Assembly: GCF_007989605.1 (NCBI RefSeq)
Contig: NZ_BJUL01000010.1
Coordinates: 62,001 to 126,000, forward strand
From: Vreelandella venusta
Lineage (GTDB): Bacteria; Pseudomonadota; Gammaproteobacteria; Pseudomonadales; Halomonadaceae
Direction of reading: 5' to 3'
DNA length: 64,000 bases
In this document: positions 50,264-59,764 of the stretch, one piece after another
Numbering within the stretch: the first letter of the stretch is position 1
Layout: every line of letters starts with the position of its first letter
Position numbers and translations under genes: made by a program
The notes under the pieces: model-generated
The model's database searches: none
What the model saw: only the letters and a program-made list of their open reading frames with translations
What the model was told of the DNA's origin: nothing

Positions 50264-51697
50264 ATGGCTAAGTCTTCTTCTCTAACGCTAGTTTTGGTTG
50301 CCGCCGGTGGGGTTGCTGTTGGGTTGTTAGCCGCTCAGACGGCGCCCAGTTTTACATCAAAGGCAATCGCCAATGAACCTACCAGTGCGGAGCAGGGGCA
50401 GACTTCCCAAGCACTAGCAGGGCTCGAAAGTATCACGCTGGGTGAGCAAACTAGGGGAGAGATTACCTCGGCAGCGGAGCTGAACGGTAATGATGGTAGC
50501 CGCTATGTGCGCTATGTCATCAGCCTGGAAGAGGACTCGTTAGTCGAGTTTTCTCTCAGTGGTGCCTTAAGGGGAGTCGTCGCTCTCTATGACGATGGAC
50601 TGCAGCTGCTGGAGAATGCCGAGACCGTTCGTCATCGTATCGAAAAAGATGGTCAATACGTAGTGGCCGTCAGTGGGGCGGATGCAAGTAGCTATGGCCC
50701 ATTCACCCTTAATAGCCGTACGGTTGAGCTGAGCGATTCTGACACGCTGACCATTGGCGAGCCGATGGATAGCTGGCTGCCGGGCACGCCACGGGAAGTA
50801 ACGTTAACCGTTGAAGAAGAAGGTATGTATCAAATTGAGATGCGTGCCGATGAGTTTGATGCGTATCTGGAGCTGTCTGGGCCGAACGGCTATAACCGTG
50901 AGGATGATGATAGTGCTGGCAACTTGAATGCACGTGTTTCAGATTTCCTTGCTCCTGGTGATTACACCGTCACCGCACGTTCTGCCTTCGGCGAAGGGAG
51001 TGGTCTTTTCACCTTGAGTGCGGAACCACGTGAAATGCCTGACGATCTGCGCAATGAAGGGAGCGTTGTACCCAGCGAAACGCTGAGTGGTTGGTTTAGC
51101 GGCCAGGATCGAAGCTATCAGCTAGAGATCGAAGAAGCTGGTATGTATCAAATTAATATGCGCTCAAGTGATATCGACTCTTATCTTGTGCTGGAAGGGC
51201 CAAATGGCTACTTCCGCGAAGATGACGACAGTGCTGGCAATCTGGATGCCAGTATTGCCGACTTTTTAGCACCGGGTAGTTATCAATTAACAGCACGTAC
51301 GGCGTATGGCTCCGACAGCGGTTTGTTTACGCTTTCAGTAGAGCCGCGTGAATTGCCGGAGGGTGTAGAACTACGTAATGAGGGTGAGTTAACAGCTAAT
51401 GAAACGCTCACTGGCTGGTATAGTGGTGAGCCGTTGACCTATGAACTCACTTTAGAAGAAAGCTCTTTGGTTAGGCTCAGCATGCGTTCAAGTGACTTTG
51501 ATACGTATTTAGAGCTAAGTGGCGGCGGCGATTCTTATAGCGATGATGACGGCGGCAGCGGCACTAACTCGCGTTTAGAGCAGGCGCTTTTGCCGGGTAC
51601 CTACACTGTTGTTGCACGTGGTTTCGCAGTTAGCGGCAGTGGCATGTTTGAGTTGCAAGTCAATACAGAGCCAACAGAAATGCAGCCTGACGCGTAA
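50264..51697 (+). CDS. Exported protein with four PPC-like beta repeats
   Basis: A 477-residue protein with one N-terminal hydrophobic segment (LTLVLVAAGGVAVGLLAAQ), then four tandem domains of about 95 residues each. The second and third share EEGMYQIEMR / EAGMYQINMR, GPNGYNREDDDSAGNL / GPNGYFREDDDSAGNL and DFLAPG; the fourth reads SDFDTYLELSG...LLPGTYTVVARG. This is the pre-peptidase C-terminal (PPC) pattern, but no peptidase is attached. The Asp-rich DDDSAGN loops suggest calcium binding. Frame begins at 50240 with TTG; the ATG at 50264 follows AAGGA. Probably periplasmic or surface-anchored; role unknown. Confidence 0.75.
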   Translation: MAKSSSLTLVLVAAGGVAVGLLAAQTAPSFTSKAIANEPTSAEQGQTSQALAGLESITLGEQTRGEITSAAELNGNDGSRYVRYVISLEEDSLVEFSLSGALRGVVALYDDGLQLLENAETVRHRIEKDGQYVVAVSGADASSYGPFTLNSRTVELSDSDTLTIGEPMDSWLPGTPREVTLTVEEEGMYQIEMRADEFDAYLELSGPNGYNREDDDSAGNLNARVSDFLAPGDYTVTARSAFGEGSGLFTLSAEPREMPDDLRNEGSVVPSETLSGWFSGQDRSYQLEIEEAGMYQINMRSSDIDSYLVLEGPNGYFREDDDSAGNLDASIADFLAPGSYQLTARTAYGSDSGLFTLSVEPRELPEGVELRNEGELTANETLTGWYSGEPLTYELTLEESSLVRLSMRSSDFDTYLELSGGGDSYSDDDGGSGTNSRLEQALLPGTYTVVARGFAVSGSGMFELQVNTEPTEMQPDA

Positions 51698-51719
51698 TTT
51701 AGCGCACGTTGTATGATGC

Positions 51720-51749
51720 AACGCCCTTGCTGGTGACAGTAGGGGCGTT
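51720..51749 (+). terminator. Terminator after the PPC-repeat gene
   Basis: AACGCCC and GGGCGTT, 16 bases apart, followed by TTGCTTTT. Confidence 0.6.
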
Positions 51750-51809
51750 TGCTTTTGTATTACATTTTACGTGGCTTGAAGGTGGCGACGTTATTCACAA
51801 GGTGGTTTT

Positions 51810-52583
51810 ATGCTGCGCTATTCATTCGGTTTAACGGTGATTGGTTTATTGTTATTAAGTGGTTGTCAGTCGTCGGATAATGCTTCTGAGGAGTCACTTG
51901 CGCTTGTTTCCAAAGCGGTTGAAAAAGAGTACATAGCACCTGAGTGTCAAGCTGAACAGTGCTCTACCGTCACTGTGTCTGCGCTTGCGTTTCCGCACTC
52001 TGCAGAGCTAACGGAGCAGCTACAAAAACGGCTGTTAACGCTTGCGATGGGCATTACTGAGCAAGATGCATTACCCGCTGATAGCTGGCAGGCCTATGCA
52101 CAAAACTTTTTTGAGCTAGCTGAGGAAGATAATCGCACCGCGCCGGGAACAATGACTAGCGAGGCGATATTAGAAGCTGAGGTTTATGGGCAGCACAACG
52201 ACTTATTGATACTTGAGCTAAGTAGCTACGTTTATCACGCGGGGCAGGCGCATGGTTTGCCAATGACTGAATTTATGGTGATAGACGAGCGTCAGCTGCG
52301 TGTGGTTGATCCAGACGATATGCTGTTGGAAGGTCAGCAGAGCGCTTTTCAAGCACTGCTTGATCAGGCCCACCAACGCTGGATAGAGGAGATGGGCCAT
52401 GATGAGCAGTTTGCCCTCAATTGGCCGCTCAGCGAGAGTCGCAACATAGCCCCGTTGGCAACTGCCTGGGAAGTTAAATATAACGTCTATGAAATTGCCC
52501 CTTATGCAGCCGGCCAGCCTGTTCTGACGATCCCCCTTGATGCGCTGGAAGGTATCGCAAAGCCTCGCTATTTAGGTCAATAG
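51810..52583 (+). CDS. DUF3298 (RsiV-like) lipoprotein
   Basis: A 257-residue lipoprotein: signal with lipobox LLLLSGC (Cys19), then a domain with EAEVYGQHNDLLILELSSYVYHAGQAHGLPMTEFMVIDERQLRVV, the DUF3298/RsiV text (Y-TGGAH-like). RsiV and PdaC domains bind lysozyme or peptidoglycan-like sugars in Bacillus; here an envelope role is likely but not proven. Convergent with the DMT exporter with 4 bp between stops. Confidence 0.8.
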   Translation: MLRYSFGLTVIGLLLLSGCQSSDNASEESLALVSKAVEKEYIAPECQAEQCSTVTVSALAFPHSAELTEQLQKRLLTLAMGITEQDALPADSWQAYAQNFFELAEEDNRTAPGTMTSEAILEAEVYGQHNDLLILELSSYVYHAGQAHGLPMTEFMVIDERQLRVVDPDDMLLEGQQSAFQALLDQAHQRWIEEMGHDEQFALNWPLSESRNIAPLATAWEVKYNVYEIAPYAAGQPVLTIPLDALEGIAKPRYLGQ

Positions 52584-52587
52584 TGCT

Positions 52588-53466
52588 TTAGCGGCTCGCT
52601 TTTAAACAGCCTACGACGACCAATAAGGCGGCCGTTGGCAGTCGCCAGTCAAACACGCTGACGCCTGCCAGCACCAGTAGCAGTGCCGCGAGAATGGGTA
52701 CGCCATAGGCAAGGCTGCCTACCAGGCTGGCTTGGCCAAACCGTAGCGCTTTATCCCAGGCCACCATCGCAATACCGTACGGCCCAAGTCCCAACGCGAT
52801 GCCCGCCAACAGAGTCTCACCCTGCGGCATTATGAAGGTGCCTTCCATTATCAAGCTGGCGCAGGTTGCAACAGCGCAGGCAATCATTAATAGCCTCGGG
52901 AGCAATGGCGTCAGTGGCACAGGAGCTACTTGCCCGAGCCAGGAGTAGAGCGCCCAGCAACAAGCCGCCAGTAGCGCTAACCCATATCCTGAGGCGGCCC
53001 CACCAAAGCTGCCACTTAAGGCTTGCGGTAGTAACAAAATAGCAGCGCCTGAAAAAGCAATTAGCGCGCCTGTCACGCTGGCGATATGCAGACGACCAAA
53101 CCGGCTCCATTGGCTTAATAACACAAACAGCACTGGCCAGGTGTAGGTGATCAACGCGGCCTCTGCGGCAGGTGCTAGACGCATGCCAATGTAGTAACTG
53201 CTAACAGCGCCGACAATCAACAGTGGTAGGCCAAGCCATACGCTAATTTTCCAGCGCGTACGGCAAGTCGCGATATTAACGCGACGGCTGAGTGGCAATG
53301 TTGCCAGTGCACCTGCCAGCAGCGTAAGTGCACTAAGCTGAAGCGGAGAGGTATCTTGTGCCAGTGCAGCTAACAGCGGCGCTATGCTCCATAACATCAC
53401 CGCCACAAGCGCTGCGCATACGCTGTACCTGGGTGATATGACAACCGGGGAATGAACGGGCTGCAT
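52588..53466 (-). CDS. EamA-domain DMT exporter, YddG-like
   Basis: A 292-residue, ten-helix exporter with two EamA repeats. MLWSIAPLLAALAQDTSPLQL and the aromatic- and alanine-rich SWLGQVAPVPLTPLL are close to YddG-type aromatic amino acid exporters. The ATG at 53466 has AAGGAGAG upstream; the extra N-terminus to 53517 is unlikely. A divergent LysR gene 101 bp away is probably its regulator. Confidence 0.82.
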   Translation of the reverse strand: MQPVHSPVVISPRYSVCAALVAVMLWSIAPLLAALAQDTSPLQLSALTLLAGALATLPLSRRVNIATCRTRWKISVWLGLPLLIVGAVSSYYIGMRLAPAAEAALITYTWPVLFVLLSQWSRFGRLHIASVTGALIAFSGAAILLLPQALSGSFGGAASGYGLALLAACCWALYSWLGQVAPVPLTPLLPRLLMIACAVATCASLIMEGTFIMPQGETLLAGIALGLGPYGIAMVAWDKALRFGQASLVGSLAYGVPILAALLLVLAGVSVFDWRLPTAALLVVVGCLKASR

Positions 53467-53567
53467 GGCATCTCTCCTTGCGTTTAACCTGAGGCACGCA
53501 GCATACTCATTAAACACTCATCACAATATCGATCTTTTATGATCATTATTATCAATAATGGTGATGT

Positions 53568-54440
53568 ATGCGCGCGCCAACGTTTGACTTAACGCTGCTT
53601 CGTACGCTGGTTACTATTGCCGATACAGGTAGCGTTACGGCAGCGGCCAAGCGTCTTGCGTACACCCAATCAACAGTGAGCATGCAGTTGCAGCGTTTAG
53701 AAATGCAGCTTGATGTGCGTTTGCATGAGCGAGCTGGGCGACAGCTACGTTTTACCCCTGAAGGAGATCGTTTGCTGGCTCACGCGCGCCGCCTCTTGGC
53801 ACTCAATGATGACGCCTGGAGCGATATGCAGGCGCGCCAGATAACGGGTGATTTAACGCTGGGCATTCCTGAAGACTATGCGTCGCTATTGCCGTCGGTA
53901 TTTGCGTACTTTCACCAGCTGTATCCTGCGGTGGGACTAACCGTAAAGTGTGGTACCAGTGCTCACTTGGTCGAACAGGTTAAAGCAGCGGAGTTGGACT
54001 TGGCGCTAGTGACTCGCCAACGAAACTCGCCAGGAGGCGATGTGATTCGCCGTGAGCCGCTAATATGGGCGGTCGGGGTAAATCAGCAGCCTTCGCTAAG
54101 TGACCCTATTCCGCTGGCACTTTATTCGCCAGGCGCTGATGTTTTTCGCGAGGTTGCCGAGCAGGCGTTACAGGCGGCTGGGCGTGATTGGCGCGTTGCG
54201 TATACTAGCCAGTCAATGGCGGGGCTTGCCCCTATCGTGACAGCGGGGTTAGCCGTTGTTGTGGTAACGCATAGTATGTTAACCCCATCGTTGCGCCCGC
54301 TGGATGACAGCAGTGGCCTTCCTGCCTTGCCAGTGATTGAGCTAGCGCTCCATCGTGCCCCACACCGTCCTTCTGAACCTGCGCGGCGTTTAGGAGAATT
54401 GATTCGCGAACAGCTAGCGGCACCTAGTGAAGCGTTATAA
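53568..54440 (+). CDS. LysR-family regulator (LrhA-like) of the DMT exporter
   Basis: A 290-residue LysR protein with the helix-turn-helix LLRTLVTIADTGSVTAAAKRLAYTQSTVSMQLQRLEMQLDVRLHERAGRQLRFTPEGDRLL, typical of LrhA/PecT-like proteins. Divergent from the exporter, with an AT-rich intergenic stretch (ATCATTATTATCAATAATGG) that could hold the operator. A tautomerase gene follows 37 bp downstream. Confidence 0.88.
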   Translation: MRAPTFDLTLLRTLVTIADTGSVTAAAKRLAYTQSTVSMQLQRLEMQLDVRLHERAGRQLRFTPEGDRLLAHARRLLALNDDAWSDMQARQITGDLTLGIPEDYASLLPSVFAYFHQLYPAVGLTVKCGTSAHLVEQVKAAELDLALVTRQRNSPGGDVIRREPLIWAVGVNQQPSLSDPIPLALYSPGADVFREVAEQALQAAGRDWRVAYTSQSMAGLAPIVTAGLAVVVVTHSMLTPSLRPLDDSSGLPALPVIELALHRAPHRPSEPARRLGELIREQLAAPSEAL

Positions 54441-54477
54441 GGTGTCGTTTTAATGTGTTCTTTGATAGGAAGTTAAG

Positions 54478-54672
54478 ATGCCTATAGTCACTATCCAGCA
54501 ATTCCCCCGTGATCTTGCCCAAAAGCGAGAGTTGGCAAAGCGCATTACTGACGCTTTCAGCGATGTGTATGGTAGCGATCCGGCGAGCGTGCAGGTGTTT
54601 TTTCAAGAAGTAACCCAGGAAAATTGGTCCAAAGGCGGCCAAATGGGGGTTGACCGCGATACTGCTCAATGA
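54478..54672 (+). CDS. 4-oxalocrotonate tautomerase family protein
   Basis: A 64-residue tautomerase. After Met removal Pro is N-terminal (MPIVTIQQFPRDLAQKRELAKRITDAFSDVYGSDPASVQVFFQEV), the catalytic base of the family. Slightly longer than XylH-type enzymes (62). Substrate unknown. Probably co-transcribed with the LysR gene. Confidence 0.88.
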   Translation: MPIVTIQQFPRDLAQKRELAKRITDAFSDVYGSDPASVQVFFQEVTQENWSKGGQMGVDRDTAQ

Positions 54673-54852
54673 GGGTGCTAATTTAGGATTGTCTGATTAA
54701 CGTGATGAGCATAGGCCAGATAAAACAAAATCAATGAAAAAAAGACCGGGCTCGCGTTCGAGTTTGCGAGTCGTAAATGAGCATTATTTTTTCTAATGCA
54801 AGCTGACTGAGCTAAGCTAACTACCATGAGGCGCATGAGCCGGGAGTTCTGA

Positions 54853-55410
54853 ATGCACGAGTTAGATCACTACATTTATCCGCATCGAGTATTGCACTGG
54901 CTAGTGGCAGTCGCTGTGTTGCTGTCATTGGCAAGTGGCCTAACGCTGGGCTTCCTGGGGTATGAACGCACCGTTGATTTGCTGGGGAATACGCTTACCA
55001 ACGTACTCTATACCAGCCATAAGACCTTAGGTGTGACGATACTATTGCTAATGACGCTGAGGATTATTACGCGGCTAGCTTTTGTTGTGCCCGACCACGA
55101 GCCGCCACTCAATGCTTTCGAGCGAATTATCAGTACTAGCGTGCATCACTTGCTTTATGCGGGATTGGTGGTTATGCCACTGCTGGGTTGGGCAGCCACT
55201 GCTACCGGTGGCTTTCCTGTTGAGTTTTTTCAATGGCATTTGCCGGGAATCTTGGGCAAGAACGAAGCGCTTTCGCAAACGCTGTTTGTTTGGCATGAGC
55301 GTTTAGGCTGGGCGTTAGTCGTGCTTATTACGCTGCATATTGCGGGTGCTTTATTTCATTGGCGAATCAAGCACGATAACGTTATGAAACGTATGAGCTT
55401 GTTTGACTGA
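54853..55410 (+). CDS. Cytochrome b561
   Basis: A 185-residue membrane cytochrome with four helices and paired haem-ligand histidines (YPHRVLHWLVAVAVLL, TSHKTLGVTI, VHHLLYAGLVVMPLLG, WHERLGWALVVLITLHIAGALFHW). It exchanges electrons with ubiquinol, as E. coli CybB, which removes superoxide. Starts after GGGAG. Convergent with the diguanylate cyclase gene; no hairpin seen between. Confidence 0.9.
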   Translation: MHELDHYIYPHRVLHWLVAVAVLLSLASGLTLGFLGYERTVDLLGNTLTNVLYTSHKTLGVTILLLMTLRIITRLAFVVPDHEPPLNAFERIISTSVHHLLYAGLVVMPLLGWAATATGGFPVEFFQWHLPGILGKNEALSQTLFVWHERLGWALVVLITLHIAGALFHWRIKHDNVMKRMSLFD

Positions 55411-55432
55411 TAGCGCTTACTATCCGTTAATA

Positions 55433-57226
55433 TCACGCTGAACCATAACCATAGCAACGGGTGGTTTGGCGTGACTTAACGGCGTACATCTGGCTATCCG
55501 CTTCACGAAGCAGGCTGGCTAACGTATCGTTATCTGCATGGCTGGTACAAATACCGATGCTGACGCCGACGCTAACTAACGTGCCATCAGGTAGCTTGAT
55601 AGGCGAGCGAACGGTCTGTTCGATACGGTTACGCATCTCCTCTAACGTCGCCTGATCAGTTATCCCCTCTAGTAAGAGAATAAACTCATCGCCGCCAAAG
55701 CGCGCGCAATGATCACTCCCACGTGCCACGTGCACGAGACGCTTGGCAACTTGCTGAAGCACGAAGTCGCCTACCTCATGGCCATACTGGTCGTTAATTG
55801 GTTTGAAGCAGTCAAGGTCACACATGACTAGCGCTAAAGGCGTATGCGTTTGTTTGCAATGTTGAAGAGCCGCTTCTGCGCAGCGTGCCAGCCCATTGCG
55901 GTTAAGCAAGCCGGTAAGGGTGTCGTGGTTGGCCAGCTTCTCTAGCGCCTGGGTGCGGGCTGCTACTTTTGCTTCTAGAATAGCCTCCTGCTTTTTAAGC
56001 ATTGCGACGGTTTCTGCCTGGGCGCGCTCTTTTTGCCATTTTAATTTGTTAAAACGTGCGGCCAGTGCGAAAGATAGCAGCAACATCTCAATGGCTGAGC
56101 CGATTTGTATTCCGTGAAGAGTGAGGAAGTTGGCGGGCAGAATACTAAGGTTTCGAAGTGCAAAGACGCTAGCCCCTAGTAAAAAGATTGACCAGGCAAG
56201 CGCAAAAATACGCGCGCTGGGCACGCAGCGCCAACTGCAATAAATACCGCACACGAGCATTAATAATGAGGTAGCAAATCCCGTTATATCCATTAAGCGC
56301 AGGGCGGGTTGAATTGGCAAAAATATCACTGCTACCAGCGCTACATAGCAGTAGCTGCGAAACAGCGTGATGATTTGATGCCAGCGCGGGCAGTAGATGG
56401 CTGTGTTAAGAAAGCTTTGGGTAAATAGGGCTCCCATCGCAGAAGCAAACGTAAAACCAATTGCTACCAGGCGCGGGGTGTTGTCGCCTAGGAAACTCCA
56501 AAACATCAGCGTACCCAGGCCATTGAACGTCAAAGATGCCGTCGTAAAACCGAAGGCAAATAGAGCGTAGTAGAGAAATACGTGCTCTTTAAGCACAAAA
56601 AATAGCAGCAGGTTGTAAACGCTTAATGTTAGCAATATGCCGAAGTAAGTCGCCAGCCAGAAGTTATGCTGGTCATTCTGAGCATAAAACGCCTCTGGCG
56701 TCATTAAGCTATAGCTCAGGAATTTACTGCCAGCAGCTTTTACTTGGGTATAGATCGTCACTGTTTCCCCGCCGTCCAGCATTAGCGGAAAAACGGCTTG
56801 TCGGTGGGCGATTGATCGCTCGTCAACTGGAACGGCGATTCCGCTGTATTGAACATCACTAGCGTGTTCCCTCAGCGTATACAGGGTGACATGGTCTAAA
56901 AATGGGTATTCGAATTTAACCATCCAGGTAGCTGGGAGGGGCGATGCATTATGAATTTGCGTTGTTAGCCAAACATCGCTTTGTGTGTAGCCGAAATGTA
57001 GGTCAGAAGCATGGTGGACCGGTTTGAATGAAGGAGATAATGCTAAAACATCGCGTAGGTTTAGCGATTCTAATGTGCTCCAGTAACCGCTTACTTCATT
57101 TAAATCGTAACGCGCCTGCTCGGGCGAGGCGACGAGGGTAGCTGCCATGCTTGCTTGTGAATGCCAGCTAATAATAAGCACTAACAAGCCAGCCGGAAGG
57201 CGCTTTAACCAACGGTAAGCATCCAT
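55433..57226 (-). CDS. Diguanylate cyclase with 7TMR-DISM sensor
   Basis: A 597-residue c-di-GMP synthase. A signal peptide, a periplasmic 7TMR-DISMED2 domain (about 35-185), seven membrane helices (about 190-395), a coiled coil (about 395-425) and a GGDEF domain (about 430-597) follow in order. The active site is intact: GGDEF at 511-515, and an inhibitory I-site RxxD (RGSD, 502-505) exactly five residues earlier. No EAL domain. The sensor probably binds a sugar or cell-wall-derived ligand. Confidence 0.92.
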   Translation of the reverse strand: MDAYRWLKRLPAGLLVLIISWHSQASMAATLVASPEQARYDLNEVSGYWSTLESLNLRDVLALSPSFKPVHHASDLHFGYTQSDVWLTTQIHNASPLPATWMVKFEYPFLDHVTLYTLREHASDVQYSGIAVPVDERSIAHRQAVFPLMLDGGETVTIYTQVKAAGSKFLSYSLMTPEAFYAQNDQHNFWLATYFGILLTLSVYNLLLFFVLKEHVFLYYALFAFGFTTASLTFNGLGTLMFWSFLGDNTPRLVAIGFTFASAMGALFTQSFLNTAIYCPRWHQIITLFRSYCYVALVAVIFLPIQPALRLMDITGFATSLLMLVCGIYCSWRCVPSARIFALAWSIFLLGASVFALRNLSILPANFLTLHGIQIGSAIEMLLLSFALAARFNKLKWQKERAQAETVAMLKKQEAILEAKVAARTQALEKLANHDTLTGLLNRNGLARCAEAALQHCKQTHTPLALVMCDLDCFKPINDQYGHEVGDFVLQQVAKRLVHVARGSDHCARFGGDEFILLLEGITDQATLEEMRNRIEQTVRSPIKLPDGTLVSVGVSIGICTSHADNDTLASLLREADSQMYAVKSRQTTRCYGYGSA

Positions 57227-57367
57227 AAATATCGCTATTTTGGTTATTTTTACGTTGGGTTTTATCGCTTCTAGGTCTTAGTGCCTAGGTTCCCTTGCCT
57301 GCCTTGGGCACGTTTTGCTCCTAGTGAGAGTGTAGACCTCTTTCAACGCGAGAGGTCGACAATGGGT

Positions 57368-58234
57368 CTAAAGCATGAGGCAGTTCAGACTTTTGGTTAG
57401 TTGCTGGATTAGTTGTCCACTATGGCGCCAAAAATGCCAATAGAGTGGCACTGTCAGTGAGTGGCCGGGGGCGATGCTGACTAGTTGGCCTTTTTGCAGT
57501 TGGTCTAGTGCCTGCAGTTGTGGAACCATTCCGTAGCCAATGCCTGCGGCGGCGAGACGCACAAACCCTTCTGATGAAGGGCACAGGTGGTAGGGGAAAT
57601 GGCCGTGATAACCGCACTGGGCAAGGAATTGATGCTGAAGCTGGTCATGAGGGCCGAATACAATCACCGGGGCTTGCTGGAAGGCTTCTGCGGAAAGGCC
57701 TTCGGGAAAATAGCGTTGCACGTAGGCGGGTGATGCTAGCGGGAGATAACGCATGTCACCTACTTTAATACACCGTGCACCCGCGATGGGTGTTGGCGTA
57801 GAGCAAAGACAGGCTGCGACATCGCCATCCCGCAGACGGTTAAGCCCAACGTCCTGATCCTCAATAACTAAGTCGAGCAATACGCCTTCGGTTTGACAGA
57901 TATCTGCCACTGCGGCTGCCCACCACGTCACCACGCTGTCAGCATTGATTGCGATTCTTAGTCGGGTCGTTGCGTTATCTAGCGTAGGTAGTGTCTGCTG
58001 TAAGTCACGTTCTAACAACTGTACTTGCTGGTAGTGGGTGAGCAGCCGCTGACCAGCCGGTGTAGGTGAAAGCTTGGGGTGACGCATTAGCACAGGCTGG
58101 CCTAAGCGTACTTCCAGTGCTTTTATACGTTGAGAGATGGCTGATTGAGAAAGCCCTAATGTATCGCCTGCTCGTTCAAAACCACCGCACTCCACTACTG
58201 TGGCCAGGGCATGGAGAAGTTTGTAATCCAACAT
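57368..58234 (-). CDS. argP: ArgP-like LysR regulator
   Basis: A 288-residue LysR protein of the ArgP/IciA type: MLDYKLLHALATVVECGGFERAGDTLGLSQSAISQRIKALEVRLGQPVLMRHP, then an effector domain. ArgP senses lysine and arginine and normally activates the exporter gene argO (lysE), which is usually divergent. Here no exporter is adjacent, and the divergent gene is an imelysin. Assignment rests on the DNA-binding domain and length. Confidence 0.82.
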   Translation of the reverse strand: MLDYKLLHALATVVECGGFERAGDTLGLSQSAISQRIKALEVRLGQPVLMRHPKLSPTPAGQRLLTHYQQVQLLERDLQQTLPTLDNATTRLRIAINADSVVTWWAAAVADICQTEGVLLDLVIEDQDVGLNRLRDGDVAACLCSTPTPIAGARCIKVGDMRYLPLASPAYVQRYFPEGLSAEAFQQAPVIVFGPHDQLQHQFLAQCGYHGHFPYHLCPSSEGFVRLAAAGIGYGMVPQLQALDQLQKGQLVSIAPGHSLTVPLYWHFWRHSGQLIQQLTKSLNCLML

Positions 58235-58335
58235 GGCCGTCTTCCCAGGTTAAGAAAGTAATGACGTTATGCAAAAGGCGCGTATTTAACAAATAAAAGC
58301 GCCATATCCTACTTAGGTGAGATTGAATGTCATAA

Positions 58336-58354
58336 GTAAATGAATTACATTAAT
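58336..58354. promoter_or_regulatory. Weak Fur-like site upstream of the imelysin operon
   Basis: The 19-mer matches 11 of 19 Fur consensus positions by direct comparison, with AATG...CATT outer arms and the right distance (52 bp) before the start. Suggestive only. Confidence 0.3.
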
Positions 58355-58406
58355 CTGCAGGGAAACGACACTAACCTCTTAATGCCATCGCTTAAAGGAC
58401 ACTGTA

Positions 58407-59687
58407 ATGCCTTTCAACATGCTCCGTCGCCCTCTTGCAGGTATTGTTGCGCTTAGCGCGCTGATGCCTTTTGCCGTTTCCGCTGACGATGCCGTTAGCG
58501 CCGATGCTGTGGTCCATCACTATGCTGACTTGGCGCATGCCAATTACGCCGATGCGCTCAATGCCGCCGAGGTGTTGAACGAGCGTATCGACGAATTGCT
58601 GGCCAACCCCACTGCTGAGGCCCTGAACGCCGCGAAGCAAGCTTGGTTGCAAGCACGGGTGTCGTATCAGCAAAGCGAAGTTTTTCGTTTTGGCAATGTG
58701 GTGGTGGATGACTGGGAAGGGCAGCTGAACGCTTGGCCTCTGGATGAAGGCATGATTGATTATGTCGAAAGCGATGGCTACCAGCATGAGTTGGGTAATG
58801 AAGGGGCCACTGCTAATGTCATTGCCAACGAACGTATCACGATAGGGGGGGAAGCCCTGGATGTCAGTGATATTACGCCGGAGCTCTTAGCCGATCTTAA
58901 CGAAGTAGGTGGCTCAGAAGCCAACGTCGCCAGCGGCTACCACGCTATCGAGTTTCTGCTCTGGGGGCAGGACCTTAATGGTTTCGAAGCAGGCAGTGGT
59001 GAACGTCCGGTGAGCGACTTCCAAACTGGCGATGACTGTACCCATGGTAACTGCGATCGCCGCCGAGCGTACCTGGATGCAGTGTCGGACCTGCTAGTCA
59101 GCGATCTTGAGTGGATGGTGGCTCAGTGGTCACCGGAAGTTGAAGACAACTACCGTCAGGAGCTACTGGCTGAAAGCGATCAAGAAGGCCTGCGCCGTAT
59201 GCTATTTGGTATGGGGTCGCTATCGTTGGGCGAGCTAGCAGGAGAGCGCTTGAAAGTTGCGCTTGAAGCCAACTCTTTTGAGGATGAGCACGACTGCTTT
59301 AGCGATAATACTCATAACTCCCATTACTATAATGGCCAGGGGATTCAGAATATTTACACGGGCAGCTATCAGCGATTGGATGGCAGTATCGTAGAGGGCC
59401 CGTCATTGGAAAACTTGTTGTCGCAGCAAAATGAAGCACTTGCTGATAGCCTGAGTGACCAACTTGAGGCAACCATGGCCAAGCTTGATGCTATCAAGCA
59501 AGCGGCTGAAGCGGAAAGCTCGCCGATGGCGTTTGATATGATGATTGCACCCGGCAACGAGCAAGGGAGTAAGTTGATCAACGACGCCATTTTCGCCCTG
59601 GTAGCGCAAACGGCATCCCTTGAAGAAGCCGCCGGTGAGCTGGGGGTTACCTCTTTACAGCCGGATGATGCAGGCCATCGCTTCTAA
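58407..59687 (+). CDS. Imelysin-family iron-regulated protein (first of two)
   Basis: A 426-residue exported protein: signal peptide (RPLAGIVALSALMPFAVSA) and an imelysin domain with the GxHxxE metal motif as GYHAIEFLLWGQDLNG (about 177-192). A Cys pair occurs in DDCTHGNCDRR. Imelysins such as IcmP/IrpA are iron-regulated periplasmic or outer-membrane proteins in iron uptake. First gene of an imelysin/di-haem/imelysin/DUF1513 group also known in Pseudomonas. Confidence 0.9.
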   Translation: MPFNMLRRPLAGIVALSALMPFAVSADDAVSADAVVHHYADLAHANYADALNAAEVLNERIDELLANPTAEALNAAKQAWLQARVSYQQSEVFRFGNVVVDDWEGQLNAWPLDEGMIDYVESDGYQHELGNEGATANVIANERITIGGEALDVSDITPELLADLNEVGGSEANVASGYHAIEFLLWGQDLNGFEAGSGERPVSDFQTGDDCTHGNCDRRRAYLDAVSDLLVSDLEWMVAQWSPEVEDNYRQELLAESDQEGLRRMLFGMGSLSLGELAGERLKVALEANSFEDEHDCFSDNTHNSHYYNGQGIQNIYTGSYQRLDGSIVEGPSLENLLSQQNEALADSLSDQLEATMAKLDAIKQAAEAESSPMAFDMMIAPGNEQGSKLINDAIFALVAQTASLEEAAGELGVTSLQPDDAGHRF

Positions 59688-59707
59688 ATCATTAGTGTGA
59701 TTTTATG

Positions 59708-59738
59708 AGCCGTCCGGCAGCTTGGCTGTCGGACGGCT
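59708..59738 (+). terminator. Intra-operon terminator after the first imelysin gene
   Basis: AGCCGTCCGGCAG pairs with CTGTCGGACGGCT (one G-T pair) and TTTTGTC follows. It would lower expression of the three downstream genes relative to the first. Confidence 0.75.
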
Positions 59739-59764
59739 TTTGTCGTTTGTCTCAAGGTATACTT

